This document shows, piece after piece, positions 8,201-17,849 of a stretch of 64,000 nucleotides of DNA. How positions within the stretch are numbered: position 1 is the stretch's first letter; each line of letters begins with the position of its first letter. The notes beneath the pieces were generated by a model. It was not told the DNA's origin, ran no database searches, and saw only the letters and a list, made by a program, of their open reading frames with translations. The stretch comes from Bacteroidota bacterium (GTDB lineage: Bacteria; Bacteroidota; Bacteroidia; Bacteroidales; DTGW01): assembly GCA_029550865.1 (NCBI GenBank), contig JAKPGM010000029.1, positions 1 through 64,000 on the forward strand, given 5' to 3'. The position numbers and the translations under genes were made by a program.

Positions 8201-9127
8201 ATGAAGATAAGCTTTATCAATACCGAGCGGATGTTTACCCGCGAATGGTTCAGGGTGTATACCCAGATTACTATAGGGGCATTTATACTGGCGGCAGGCT
8301 TTGTATTTTTTGTTACCCCTTATCGAATTGTTCCTGGTGGTGTTTATGGGATATCCATCGTTATTCATTACCTTACTAAGGGCGTTTTTTCATTTGCCCC
8401 CGACGGGTTGCCCATAGGTACTATGGGATTAATCATGAATATACCGCTAACTATTCTGGGAATAAAAATTTTGGGACCCCGTTTTGGGGTGAAAACGGTG
8501 GTAGGTTTTGTGCTATCTTCTTTTTTTATTGATTTTCTTACCTTTTTCTGGGGTACTAAACCATTAGTTCCTGGCGAGGCATTGCTATCGGCAGTATTTG
8601 GTGGAGTATTGATTGGGCTTGGTCTGGGTGTAATTTTTCGAACTCGGGCTACTTCGGGTGGTTCCGATATCATTGGAATGATACTTGAAAAATATACACA
8701 TTTGCCGTTGGGACAATTGATGATAGCTGTTGATTCTACTATCGTTCTCATTGGTTTGGCTGCCTTTCAGGATTGGAAAATACCCTTACTTTCGTGGACG
8801 GTGATTTACATCTCGGGCAAGGTGATTGATGCCACGCTCGAGGGGCTTAATTATAATAAGACGCTGCTCATTATTACCGATGAGTACGAGGAGGTTAAAA
8901 ACACCATTCTCTATGACATTGGTCGTGGGGCTACCCTTATAAAGGCGCAGGGGATGTATTCGAATGATGAAAAAAAACTTATCTTTTCCAACATGTCGCG
9001 TCGCGAGGCATTTCTGTTAAAGGAAAAAATAAAAAAAATCGACCCCAAGGCTTTCATTACCATCATCAATACTAATGAAATTCTTGGCGAAGGATTCAAA
9101 ACCATGCACGAGACATCGGAATTATAA
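8201..9127 (+). CDS. YitT-family membrane protein (DUF161 + DUF2179)
   Basis: 308 residues. An N-terminal membrane domain has about five to six hydrophobic segments (IGAFILAAGFVFFV, GVLIGLGLGVIFR and others) with the family signatures FFVTPYRIVPGGVYGIS and RTRATSGGSDIIGMI. A cytosolic C-terminal DUF2179 domain runs from about residue 225 (LLIITDEYEEVKNTILYDIG, GRGATLIKAQGMYSNDEKK, IKKIDPKAFITIINTNEI). The transport role of the family is not settled. A purine-rich AGGTGG precedes the ATG, unusually Shine-Dalgarno-like for this phylum. A TACCTTAG string at 8169-8176 resembles a -7 element. Transcribed alone. Confidence 0.9.
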   Translation: MKISFINTERMFTREWFRVYTQITIGAFILAAGFVFFVTPYRIVPGGVYGISIVIHYLTKGVFSFAPDGLPIGTMGLIMNIPLTILGIKILGPRFGVKTVVGFVLSSFFIDFLTFFWGTKPLVPGEALLSAVFGGVLIGLGLGVIFRTRATSGGSDIIGMILEKYTHLPLGQLMIAVDSTIVLIGLAAFQDWKIPLLSWTVIYISGKVIDATLEGLNYNKTLLIITDEYEEVKNTILYDIGRGATLIKAQGMYSNDEKKLIFSNMSRREAFLLKEKIKKIDPKAFITIINTNEILGEGFKTMHETSEL

Positions 9128-9192
9128 AAGCAACTTTTTTCTTTGCTGCACATCTTGCATAGGATAAGAAGGTTGAATTTAATGAAATTTGT

Positions 9193-11043
9193 ATGCGAAA
9201 ATTACTGCTTACATTGTTCATAGGGGAACTTTGGTTATCGGCACAAGCCAATGAAATGTCAATAAAAACCGAAGTTAGCAATGTTACCGTATTTATCAAT
9301 GGTGCCCAGGTAGTGCGAAAAACCCTTGTGGATATTCCAAAGGGTACTTCGGTGCTAAAATTTACCAACCTGTCGCCGTATATCGATGCAAAAAGCATAC
9401 AGGTGAAAGTCACCGATGCGGTGATGTTACTCTCGGTGAATCACCAGTTTAATTATCTCGATAGCTTAAAGCGTTCGCAGGAAGTAGCAGCCTTGAATGA
9501 CCAACTGAAGGCAGTTGAAAAAAAGATTGCACTTGAAAATGTCAACATTGACATCGTAAATGAAGAACTGGATTTTTTAAAGGAAAATCGAAGCATCGGA
9601 GGAAAAAATCAGGAATTGAGCCTGAATAATTTTAAGCAAACAGCAGACTTTTATCGTGATCGAATTGCCGCAGCAAAGCTAAAGTTGGTCGAACTGAATG
9701 CAAACCTTGAAAAGTTATTGTTGGAAAAGGAAAATATAGAAAAACAAATTAACCAGCTTGCCTCTAACAAACCTTTACCAACCAGTGAAGTACTGGCTAA
9801 AGTGCTTACCAATGAGCCAATGCGGGTTGAGGTAGAATTGAGCTATTTTGTAACAAATGCTGGATGGTTCCCTTCGTACGATATACGGGTAAAGAGTATA
9901 GACGAACCGGTTCAGCTGGTTTATAAGGCTAATGTTCGACAGAGTACCCGAGAGGAATGGAAAAATATTCGGCTCAAACTCTCGTCGGCCGATCCTCAAC
10001 TGGGAAATGTTGCACCCATACTTAAGACGTATTACCTGGATTATCATTTAGCGCCCCCACGATATTCCAGTTTTAGCGGTCAGGTTACGGGAAAGGTTCT
10101 TGCTGCAGATACTCATGAGCCTTTAGTGGGTGCTACAGTAACGGTGAAGGGAACAACCATTGGTACCATTACCGATGCTAATGGTAACTATTCGCTAACT
10201 TTGCCAGCCAATAACGCCGAGTTGCAGGCTTCGTACGTAGGATACCAATCGCAAACTTTGTCTGCCAACCAATCTACTATAAACTTTTATCTGCAGCCTA
10301 GTGAAACGAATCTCGATGAAGTAGTGGTAATAGGTTACGGTAATGCTAGAAAGGCAGCTGCATCAGTGTCGAAGCAAAATAAAGGTACTCTAAAAGCATC
10401 AAGCCTTCCACTGCCTGTTGTTCAGACTGAAAATAATACGGCTGTAGAGTTTGAGATTTTAACACCTTATACTTTGCCCTCCGATAACAAAAACCTTAGC
10501 GTGGATATCGAAACATACCTGATGGATGCAGCGTACGAATACTATGCTGTGCCCAAAATCGATCGTAGCGCTTTTCTGGTTGCTCATATTGTCGATTGGG
10601 AAAAATACAATCTACTGGCGGGAGAAGCCAACCTATTTTTTGAAAATACCTACGTAGGTAAATCCATTATCGACGTACGTAGTCTGGCTGATACGTTAAG
10701 TTTATCGTTAGGAATCGATAGACAGGTGCAGATTAAACGAGAAAAATTAAAAGATTTCACGAAAAAACGGTTACTGGGTAGCAAGAAAGAGGAAACACGT
10801 GCATGGATTATCTCAGTGAGAAACTCTAAGAAACAGGCGATTAGGCTGAAATTATATGATCAGGTGCCCGTATCAACGAATAGTGAGATTGAAGTGGTAG
10901 TAGAGGAGTTGTCGGGCGGCATACTCAAAACCGAGACAGGCGAGGTAATGTGGGATATTCAACTGGAACCGCTTGGAAAGAAGGAATTACAACTACGTTA
11001 TACGGTTAAATATCCGCGTAATAGGAACTTGATTGTCGAATAA
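9193..11043 (+). CDS. DUF4139/MuiA-like protein with SusC-like carboxypeptidase-regulatory insert
   Basis: 616 residues. A signal peptide (ending about SAQA) is followed by a DUF4140-like N-terminal domain (NVTVFINGAQVVRKTLVDIP), a coiled coil at about residues 90-195 (many Glu/Lys/Leu heptads), and a first half of DUF4139 (VELSYFVTNAGWFPSYDIRV). At about residues 297-380 a carboxypeptidase D regulatory-like beta-sandwich is inserted (GKVLAADTHEPLVGATVTVK, TDANGNYSLTLP). It ends in LDEVVVIGYGNARK, the string that in SusC/RagA transporters links this domain to the TonB-dependent plug. DUF4139 resumes at about 415 (ENNTAVEFEILTPYTLPSDN) to the end. The role is unknown; mucoidy inhibitor A is the named relative. 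It shares a terminator region with the convergent aconitase gene. Confidence 0.85.
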   Translation: MRKLLLTLFIGELWLSAQANEMSIKTEVSNVTVFINGAQVVRKTLVDIPKGTSVLKFTNLSPYIDAKSIQVKVTDAVMLLSVNHQFNYLDSLKRSQEVAALNDQLKAVEKKIALENVNIDIVNEELDFLKENRSIGGKNQELSLNNFKQTADFYRDRIAAAKLKLVELNANLEKLLLEKENIEKQINQLASNKPLPTSEVLAKVLTNEPMRVEVELSYFVTNAGWFPSYDIRVKSIDEPVQLVYKANVRQSTREEWKNIRLKLSSADPQLGNVAPILKTYYLDYHLAPPRYSSFSGQVTGKVLAADTHEPLVGATVTVKGTTIGTITDANGNYSLTLPANNAELQASYVGYQSQTLSANQSTINFYLQPSETNLDEVVVIGYGNARKAAASVSKQNKGTLKASSLPLPVVQTENNTAVEFEILTPYTLPSDNKNLSVDIETYLMDAAYEYYAVPKIDRSAFLVAHIVDWEKYNLLAGEANLFFENTYVGKSIIDVRSLADTLSLSLGIDRQVQIKREKLKDFTKKRLLGSKKEETRAWIISVRNSKKQAIRLKLYDQVPVSTNSEIEVVVEELSGGILKTETGEVMWDIQLEPLGKKELQLRYTVKYPRNRNLIVE

Positions 11044-11047
11044 AAAT

Positions 11048-11074
11048 AAAGGGAGGTAAATGCTGCCTCCCTTT
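11048..11074. terminator. Bidirectional intrinsic terminator
   Basis: AAAGGGAGG (11048-11056) pairs with CCTCCCTTT (11066-11074). T-rich sequence follows on the plus strand and A-rich sequence precedes it, so it could end both the rightward DUF4139 gene and the leftward aconitase gene, which converge here. Confidence 0.75.
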
Positions 11075-11095
11075 GTTTGTTTGCCTGCTTGTATC

Positions 11096-13363
11096 TTATT
11101 GTTTTTGTTGTTGTTTGATCAGATTCAGTGCCGACCCTGCCTTAAACCATTCGAACTGATTGGCATTGTATGAGTGGTTGAGTTGTATGGTTTCCGAAGT
11201 ACCATCGGCATGATGGAGAACGGCTGTGAGAGGTTTTTGTGGATCGAAGTTTTCCAATCCCAAAATATCGATGCTATCATCCTCACGAATTTTGTCATAG
11301 TCGTCTTTGTTGGCAAAAGTTAGCGCCAGGATGCCCTGTTTTTTTAAATTAGTTTCATGAATACGGGCAAAAGATCGGACAATAACGGCACGTACGCCCA
11401 TGTGACGGGGTTCCATTGCGGCATGTTCGCGTGAGGAACCTTCGCCGTAGTTTTCATCGCCTACAATAACCGTTCCTACCCCCGATTTTTTATACAGTCG
11501 CGCCGAATCAGGAACAGGCATGTATTCGCCCGATATCATATTCTTTACGCTGTTGGTTTTGTCGTTAAAGTAATTTACAGCGCTGATAAGGAGATTGTTG
11601 GAGATGTTGTCGAGGTGGCCACGGTATTTGAGCCAGGGGCCTGCCATCGAGATATGATCGGTGGTACATTTGCCTTTAACCTTGATGAGCAGACGTAGAC
11701 CTTTAAGGTCTTTACCCTCCCATGCTGGGAAAGGTTCGAGCAGTTGCAGACGTTCCGATTTTGGATCTACAATCACCTGGACATTTTCGCCATCGGCAGC
11801 TGGGGCTTGATAACCAAAAGCTTCCGAGCCAAATCCGTGTTTGGGAAGTTCTTCACCACTGGGTGGATCCAGTGTTATGGTTTCATTTTTAGCATTGACC
11901 AGCGTATCGGATATGGGATTAAAGGTTAAGCGCCCGGCAATGGAGAATGCAGCTACAATTTCGGGCGAAGCAACGAATGCATGCGTGTTGGGGTTTCCAT
12001 CGTTACGCTTGGCAAAGTTGCGGTTGAAAGAGGTTATGATCAAGTTCTTTTCAGCTTTGTCGGCATTGGGTCGATCCCACTGTCCGATGCAGGGACCGCA
12101 GGCGTTGGCCATGATTCTGGCGCCTGCTTTTTCTAACAGGGTAAGTATTCCATCGCGTTCGAGCGTGTAGCGTATGTTTTCTGAACCTGGATTGATGATA
12201 AGTTCGCTGCGGATGGGTAATTGCTTGTCGAAAGCTTGTTTAATAATCGAGCTAACACGTGTCATATCCTCGTACGAGGAGTTGGTACAGGAACCAATGA
12301 GAGCCGCCGAGAGCTCTTCGGGATAGCCATTTTCTCGTACAGCTTGAGCAAATTTTGATAACGGCCAGGCCTTGTCGGGTGTGAAGGGACCATTGATGTA
12401 CGGTTCAAGCTCTGAGAGATTGATTTCGATGATCTGGTCGAAGTATTTTTCGGGTTCCTGGTAAACTTCTGGATCGGCTGCCAGATGTTGACGAATGGAA
12501 TTGGCTAAATCTGCGACCTCATCACGTCCTGTAACGCGGAGGTATGCTTCCATACGTGAGTCGTATCCGAAAATACTGGTAGTAGCTCCAATTTCGGCGC
12601 CCATGTTGCAAATAGTCCCTTTGCCAGTTGCCGATATGGTTTCGGCGCCGGGACCAAAATATTCCAGTATGTAGCCTGTCCCTCCTTTTACGGTGAGTAT
12701 GCCAGCAATTTTCAGAATAACATCTTTGGGCGAGGTCCAGCCGTTGAGTTTTCCTGTGAGCTTTACCCCCAATAATTTGGGAAATTTAAGTTCCCAGGGC
12801 ATTCCAGCCATTACGTCAACAGCATCTGCTCCTCCTACGCCAATAGCTACCATCCCCAATCCGCCTGCATTGGGTGTATGCGAGTCGGTGCCAATCATCA
12901 TACCGCCAGGAAAGGCATAATTCTCTAAAATGACCTGATGGATAATACCAGCCCCCGGTTTCCAGAAGCCAATTCCATATTTATTAGATATCGAGGCCAG
13001 AAAATCGTACACCTCCTTGTTGGTGATATTGGCTGTTTCAACATCCTCTTTTGCGCCATTTTTTGCCATAATCAGGTGGTCGCAGTGTACTGTGGTAGGT
13101 ACAGCTACCTTTTTTCGTCCTGCGTGCATAAATTGCAGTAGCGCCATCTGGGCTGTAGCATCCTGCATGGCCACCCGGTCGGGGGCAAAGTCTACATAAT
13201 CTTTCCCCCTTACAAAGGGCTTCAATGCTTGTTCGGGTGCCAGATGGGTATATAATATTTTCTCCGCCAGGGTAAGGGGGCGTCCCAGTGCCTGTCTTAC
13301 CTGAGGAATCTTTCGGTCAATGGCTTCGTAGGTAGCCTTTATCATTTCAATGTCAAAAACCAT
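11096..13363 (-). CDS. acnA: Aconitate hydratase (mitochondrial-type)
   Basis: 755 residues. Interconverts citrate and isocitrate through cis-aconitate with a [4Fe-4S] cluster. Cluster ligands are visible in [11 protein letters not shown] and [10 protein letters not shown]. Substrate-loop blocks [20 protein letters not shown] and [20 protein letters not shown] are intact, the latter in the swivelling C-terminal domain. The length and the [12 protein letters not shown] start fit the mitochondrial-like branch widespread in Bacteroidota rather than the longer IRP1-like AcnA. The symbol is by convention. Citrate synthase and isocitrate dehydrogenase are not in the window. It converges with the DUF4139 gene; YicC lies 65 bases upstream on the same strand. 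Confidence 0.96.
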   Translation of the reverse strand: MVFDIEMIKATYEAIDRKIPQVRQALGRPLTLAEKILYTHLAPEQALKPFVRGKDYVDFAPDRVAMQDATAQMALLQFMHAGRKKVAVPTTVHCDHLIMAKNGAKEDVETANITNKEVYDFLASISNKYGIGFWKPGAGIIHQVILENYAFPGGMMIGTDSHTPNAGGLGMVAIGVGGADAVDVMAGMPWELKFPKLLGVKLTGKLNGWTSPKDVILKIAGILTVKGGTGYILEYFGPGAETISATGKGTICNMGAEIGATTSIFGYDSRMEAYLRVTGRDEVADLANSIRQHLAADPEVYQEPEKYFDQIIEINLSELEPYINGPFTPDKAWPLSKFAQAVRENGYPEELSAALIGSCTNSSYEDMTRVSSIIKQAFDKQLPIRSELIINPGSENIRYTLERDGILTLLEKAGARIMANACGPCIGQWDRPNADKAEKNLIITSFNRNFAKRNDGNPNTHAFVASPEIVAAFSIAGRLTFNPISDTLVNAKNETITLDPPSGEELPKHGFGSEAFGYQAPAADGENVQVIVDPKSERLQLLEPFPAWEGKDLKGLRLLIKVKGKCTTDHISMAGPWLKYRGHLDNISNNLLISAVNYFNDKTNSVKNMISGEYMPVPDSARLYKKSGVGTVIVGDENYGEGSSREHAAMEPRHMGVRAVIVRSFARIHETNLKKQGILALTFANKDDYDKIREDDSIDILGLENFDPQKPLTAVLHHADGTSETIQLNHSYNANQFEWFKAGSALNLIKQQQKQ

Positions 13364-13428
13364 GGCAATAAATTTTTAGCAAAGATAACACTCTAATTGC
13401 ACATTTGTTGTAAATCGGAATAGCTCTT

Positions 13429-14304
13429 CTATAGGATATTTCCCAGTTGTTCTTTAATCTTTTCCAGTTCGTCTTTCATCATAACGACGAGTTTCTGGAT
13501 TTGAGCGTCATTAGCTTTTGAACCGATGGTATTAATTTCGCGCCCCATTTCCTGTGCAATAAAACTTAGCTTACGCCCATTTGAAACGGGTTCGTTAAGG
13601 GTTTGCACAAAGTAGTTGCAGTGATTCTGCAATCGCACTTTTTCTTCGGTAATGTCGAGTTTTTCGAGATAATAAATCAGTTCCTGTTCAAAGCGGTTTG
13701 GGTCGATGTTATTGTTTGGCAATGCCTCGGACATGTTGGTTTTCAGGCGGGTACGAATGCGTTCAATACGTTCTTTCTCATAGGGTTCAACATTTGCCAG
13801 ATATTCCAATATCAGGTTCACCCGGGTCAGCAGGTCGTTTGCTAGATTCTGGCCTTCCTGTCTACGAAATTCGTCAAATGCATTGAGGGCTGCTGAAAGA
13901 GTTGACTCAACTGTCTTCCATTCTTCCTCTGTAATTGATTCATTCTCAGCTTTCATGGCATCAGGTAGGCGCAAAATTGTTCCCAGAATGCGATCGGTGA
14001 GTTCAATATTCAGGTCTGCCGCAATGCTTTGGATCTGATTAAAATAATCTTTAATCACTGCAGTATTTAGCTTTAAGCCTGCTGCCTCGATGTTTTCTTC
14101 TATGGTAAGGGTACATTCTACTTTACCCCGTTCAATTTGCTGAGCAAGTAGCTGTCGGATGTCAAGTTCCTTTTCCTTGTAGGGATTAGGAAGTTTAAGA
14201 TATAGATCAAACTGTTTGCTGTTTACCGAGCGAATTTCGACCGAAAGGGTTTTGTTGCCAAAACTCTGGGTGGCTTTACCAAAACCCGTCATGGATTTTA
14301 TCAT
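13429..14304 (-). CDS. yicC: YicC-family endoribonuclease
   Basis: 291 residues, the family's usual length. The N-terminal signature IKSMTGFGKA and the C-terminal LSFIAQEMGREINTIGSKAN block, with the final KDELEKIKEQLGNIL, are diagnostic. Family members YicC and YloC have been reported as endoribonucleases acting on RNA including small RNAs; that function is transferred from family knowledge. In many Bacteroidota yicC precedes guanylate kinase, but here it is followed on the same strand by aconitase after 65 bases and gmk is absent. The start ATG at 14304 fits the conserved N-terminus. Confidence 0.93.
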   Translation of the reverse strand: MIKSMTGFGKATQSFGNKTLSVEIRSVNSKQFDLYLKLPNPYKEKELDIRQLLAQQIERGKVECTLTIEENIEAAGLKLNTAVIKDYFNQIQSIAADLNIELTDRILGTILRLPDAMKAENESITEEEWKTVESTLSAALNAFDEFRRQEGQNLANDLLTRVNLILEYLANVEPYEKERIERIRTRLKTNMSEALPNNNIDPNRFEQELIYYLEKLDITEEKVRLQNHCNYFVQTLNEPVSNGRKLSFIAQEMGREINTIGSKANDAQIQKLVVMMKDELEKIKEQLGNIL

Positions 14305-14496
14305 ACTTTTTGCTTTTGGTTGGCAAACCTACTAATTTTTTTTCAATAGACAGCATCGTGCCTTTCACCTGATAGAATTATTGTTCAGACGTCTATGCAA
14401 CAATATAATAGGAATGGCATCATCATGGATATTACATTTTTCCGTCCACAATCTGAGATTAATTCTATCTTTGCTGAAAGTAAAAAAAATATTACC

Positions 14497-15567
14497 ATGT
14501 ATACTGCTGATTACCTAAAATCTTTTGTACAGCGTGTGTTTGTGCAGATGGGTTGTCCTGAGGACGATGCTGCAATAATTGCCGATGTTTTTATAAAAGC
14601 CGAATTGAGAGGTTTGCCTTCACATGGCATGTTGCGGTTGAAGGATTATTTTCAACTCTGGCAGGCCAGGCGTATCAATGTTCGACCTCAGATAAAGGTT
14701 GTACACGAAACGCCCAGCACAGCCGTTGTCGATGGAGATAATGCTGTGGGGATGGTAGCTGCCTATCGATCGATGCAAATTGCTATGGAGAAGGCTCGAC
14801 AGGTAGGAACGGGTTGGGTGGCTACGCGTAACTCGAACCATTATGGTATTGCTGGATATTACGCCATGATGGCACTTCAGGAGGATATGATTGGTATTTC
14901 GGTTACTAACGCCAATCCTTTGGTGGCACCTACTTTCTCTATACAGCGCATGTTGGGTACTAATCCGCTGGCAGTGGCTATACCGGCAGGAAAATATCGC
15001 CCTTTTGTGGCCGATTTTTCTAGTACCCCTATTTCGCGCGGTAAACTGGCTGTGATGGAGAAAAAAGGGCAGAGTTGTGATTTGGGATACGTTCAGGATA
15101 AGGATGGCAATCCATCGACCGATCCTGGCATACTCTCCAAGGGCGGTTCTATGCTGACGCTGGGAGGCGATTATGAGCATGGTTCGCACAAGGGATTTTG
15201 TATGGCTGCTACCATCGATATTTTTTCAGCAGTACTTTCGGGGGCTAATTTTGGACCTTTCGTACCTCCTTCGGTAGCCTATTTACCTGTTCTGGAACAA
15301 AAAGTAGGAGAGGGTACCGGTCATTTTTTTGGTGCCATGCGGATCGATGCCTTTCAACCTGCCGATCATTTCAAGGCTAAAATGGACCAGTGGATTGAAA
15401 CCTTTAAAAATGCTAAACCTGTTCCTGGGAAAAAAGTTATTATCCCTGGTGAACCCGAATTTGATAATGAAGAGCGAATCGCACGGCAAGGAATAGAATT
15501 GGTGCCAGCTATTGCCACAGATGTAAAGGAAATTGCCGATTTCTTCGGGATACCTTTTGAAGTATAA
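14497..15567 (+). CDS. Ldh2-family malate/L-lactate/ureidoglycolate-type dehydrogenase
   Basis: Cytoplasmic NAD(P)-dependent 2-hydroxyacid dehydrogenase of the LDH2/MDH2 fold, unrelated to Rossmann LDH. From the ATG at 14497 it is 356 residues, the usual family size. In-frame ATGs at 14395 and 14425 would add up to 34 residues that resemble nothing in the family, so I prefer the later start. Characteristic stretches are ELRGLPSHGMLRLKDY, RNSNHYGIAGYYAMMA (catalytic His), SVTNANPLVAPTF, LGTNPLAVAIPAG and GGDYEHGSHKGFCMA. The substrate (malate, lactate, sulfolactate, ureidoglycolate, 2,3-diketogulonate) cannot be read from sequence. A ComB-like protein elsewhere in the window (40.1 kb) makes sulfolactate one possibility, only as speculation. 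Confidence 0.85.
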   Translation: MYTADYLKSFVQRVFVQMGCPEDDAAIIADVFIKAELRGLPSHGMLRLKDYFQLWQARRINVRPQIKVVHETPSTAVVDGDNAVGMVAAYRSMQIAMEKARQVGTGWVATRNSNHYGIAGYYAMMALQEDMIGISVTNANPLVAPTFSIQRMLGTNPLAVAIPAGKYRPFVADFSSTPISRGKLAVMEKKGQSCDLGYVQDKDGNPSTDPGILSKGGSMLTLGGDYEHGSHKGFCMAATIDIFSAVLSGANFGPFVPPSVAYLPVLEQKVGEGTGHFFGAMRIDAFQPADHFKAKMDQWIETFKNAKPVPGKKVIIPGEPEFDNEERIARQGIELVPAIATDVKEIADFFGIPFEV

Positions 15568-16121
15568 TTGTAGATACTTACGACTTTTGAGTATGGGCTT
15601 TTCCTCCAAGGATGTCCATAATTTTATCATTAGACCATTAGTCGTAAAGGTTGCCTTTTTAGACAATATTTATTTGCGGCTGAAAATTATCGAATGTTGA
15701 TATCATAAATATCAATAGCACACTGATGACACGGGTTGTACGGATTAACACAGATGACAAATCCGCGATTATCCGTTACATCGGTGTTATCCGTGTTCTA
15801 TTTGTTAATGGCACACAGATAACGCGGATTTAGACGGATTTACACTGATTTTATCCGTGGTCATCCGTAGCATCCGTGTCATCAGCGTTCTATTTTTTAA
15901 TGGCACACGGATAACACGGATTGGACAGATTTACACTGATTTTTCTTTTGGCTATCGATAATGATTAAACTTACAGCTTTTTAACTGTACGGCAGTCTGG
16001 AAATGTCTATTATACCTGAATTGTAAAAGATGTCATAAAACATTAAATTTCACGCTGTTTGGTACGAACAAATGGAATATATTTGGCACCAGAGTAAAAG
16101 ATATTAAAATACACCAAGATT
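15568..16121. other. Intergenic region with tandem/palindromic repeat
   Basis: 554 bases between the Ldh2-type and C69 dipeptidase genes. Apart from the repeat block at 15719-15952 it holds no gene I can support and no clear terminator or promoter. Confidence 0.6.
15719..15952. repeat. ATCCGTGTTATCCGTG-type tandem repeats, about 2.5 copies
   Basis: Units begin GCACACTGATGACACGG (15719), GCACACAGATAACGCGG (about 15811) and GCACACGGATAACACGG (about 15904), a period of about 92 bases. Each first half is followed by GGATTTACACTGAT-like sequence and then the reverse-complement half (for example TGTTATCCGTGTTCTATTT), so each unit is a large imperfect palindrome. The last unit is cut after its first half. 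Repeats with this ATCCGTG core are widely scattered in environmental bacterial genomes; their role is not known to me. Confidence 0.8.
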
Positions 16122-17759
16122 ATGAGAACATTCTGGTTAATCTGCTTTTTCAGTGCAGGGATAAATATTTATGCCTGCACCAACATATTGGTGAGTAAAG
16201 GGGCATCGGCCGATGGTTCGGTGATGATAAGCTATGCAGCCGACTCGCATTCGTTGTATGGAGAGCTTTATTATAGACCGGCTCAGGATTATCCGGCTGG
16301 TGCTTTGCTGGATGTGTATGAATGGGATACCGGTAAATACCTGGGGAAGATTCATCAGGCACGACATACCTATCTGGTTGTGGGCAATATGAATGAGCAT
16401 CAGCTGGCTATTGGTGAAACCACCTTCGGTGGACGGGAAGAATTGCGGGATACCACTGCTATACTTGACTATGGCAGTCTTATATACATAACCCTTCAAC
16501 GGGCGCGTACTGCTCGTGAAGCTATCGATACCATTGTGGCACTTGCCAATCGGTATGGCTATTATAGCTCGGGTGAATCATTTTCCATTGCCGATCCCAA
16601 CGAGGTATGGATTATGGAACTCATTGGCAAGGGATCGCCGCAGATGGTAAAGGATGCAAAAGAACGAACGAAAAAGGTTTATGACAGAGGTATTGTATGG
16701 GTTGCTATGCGGGTTCCCGATGGTTATATTTGCGCTCATGCCAATCAGTCGCGTATCCGTCAGTTTCCGCTTAACGATCCCCAAAATTGCCGGTATGCTC
16801 CCGATGTTATTAGTTTTGCCAGAAAAAAAGGATATTTTACGGGTAACGACAAAGATTTTAGCTTTGCTGATACGTATGCTCCGTTGAATTTTGAATCGCA
16901 GCGTTTTTGCGAAGCAAGAGTGTATAGCGTATTTCATCGTGCTGCCCCTTCGCTCAATCTCCCTATCGACTATGCCAAGGGGGTCAAGGGGGCAAAACCG
17001 TATCCGCTTTTCATAAAGCCTGACAAAAAAATTAGCCTGCGCGATATGTTTGCCCTTATGCGCGACCATTTTGAGGGAACTGAGCTGGATATGACGCAGG
17101 ATATTGGTGCCGGACCATTTGCTTGTCCATATCGTTGGCGTCCGCTTACCTGGAAGGTAGATTCGGTTACCTACTTTAACGAAAGAGCTATTTCTACCCA
17201 GCAAACCGGTTTTTCGTTCGTTTCGCAATCGCGAAGCTGGTTGCCCAACCCCATTGGTGGCATACTCTGGTTTGGTGTCGATGATACTTACAGTACCGTG
17301 TACATGCCTTTTTATTGCTCCATTACAAAAGTACCCAATTGTGTTGCTGAGAAAAATGGCGACCTGTTTACCTATTCTCCCACCGCAGCATTCTGGGCTT
17401 TCAATTATGTCAGCAACTTTGCATATTTGCGGTATTCCGACATGATCGTAGATATTCAGAAAGTACAACAGCAATTTGAAAATTATTTTATCGAAAATCA
17501 GCCTGGATTCGAACAGCAAATGTTAACATTATACGCTTCCAATCCAAAGCAGGCCATCGATTCGCTCACACAATATTCTCACGATCAAGCCGAAAAAGTT
17601 ACCAAAGCATGGATTGAACTGGGACATTTTCTGCTGGTGAAATATCTCGATGGGAATGTAAAAACTGATGATCGCAAAGTATTACACCCACCTTATCCCG
17701 AAAAATGGTACCGAGCAATTATCCGGGATACTGGCGATAAGTTTAAGGTGCTTTATTAA
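16122..17759 (+). CDS. Secreted C69-family dipeptidase
   Basis: 545 residues. A signal peptide ends at IYA, exposing Cys at the start of CTNILVSKGASADGSVMISY. In peptidase family C69 this Cys becomes the N-terminal nucleophile after processing, so here signal cleavage itself may uncover the active site. Other family blocks: AIGETTFGGREEL, ESFSIADPNEVWIMELIGKG, ANQSRIRQFP and the C-terminal FWAFNYVSNFAYLRYSDM with SLTQYSHDQAEKVTKAW. Likely periplasmic hydrolysis of dipeptides. It is a single gene with its own terminator and follows a repeat-rich gap. Confidence 0.93.
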   Translation: MRTFWLICFFSAGINIYACTNILVSKGASADGSVMISYAADSHSLYGELYYRPAQDYPAGALLDVYEWDTGKYLGKIHQARHTYLVVGNMNEHQLAIGETTFGGREELRDTTAILDYGSLIYITLQRARTAREAIDTIVALANRYGYYSSGESFSIADPNEVWIMELIGKGSPQMVKDAKERTKKVYDRGIVWVAMRVPDGYICAHANQSRIRQFPLNDPQNCRYAPDVISFARKKGYFTGNDKDFSFADTYAPLNFESQRFCEARVYSVFHRAAPSLNLPIDYAKGVKGAKPYPLFIKPDKKISLRDMFALMRDHFEGTELDMTQDIGAGPFACPYRWRPLTWKVDSVTYFNERAISTQQTGFSFVSQSRSWLPNPIGGILWFGVDDTYSTVYMPFYCSITKVPNCVAEKNGDLFTYSPTAAFWAFNYVSNFAYLRYSDMIVDIQKVQQQFENYFIENQPGFEQQMLTLYASNPKQAIDSLTQYSHDQAEKVTKAWIELGHFLLVKYLDGNVKTDDRKVLHPPYPEKWYRAIIRDTGDKFKVLY

Positions 17760-17763
17760 GGAT

Positions 17764-17798
17764 AAAAAAAGACTCCCCGCAGGGAGTTCTTTTTTTAA
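17764..17798 (+). terminator. Intrinsic terminator
   Basis: GACTCCC-CGCA-GGGAGTTC stem flanked by A and T runs (A run 17764-17770, T run to 17797), just after the dipeptidase stop. The flanking runs would let it also serve the leftward GH9 gene whose stop is at 17850. Confidence 0.85.
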
Positions 17799-17849
17799 TA
17801 AGCCGTGAGGAAGTTAATTAATTAGTTTTACAAAGGTAATTGTTTCTCG

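Noticed and set aside
14395-14496. N-terminal extension of the Ldh2-type dehydrogenase
   Set aside because: The extra 34 residues resemble nothing in the family and the ATG at 14497 gives the normal length.
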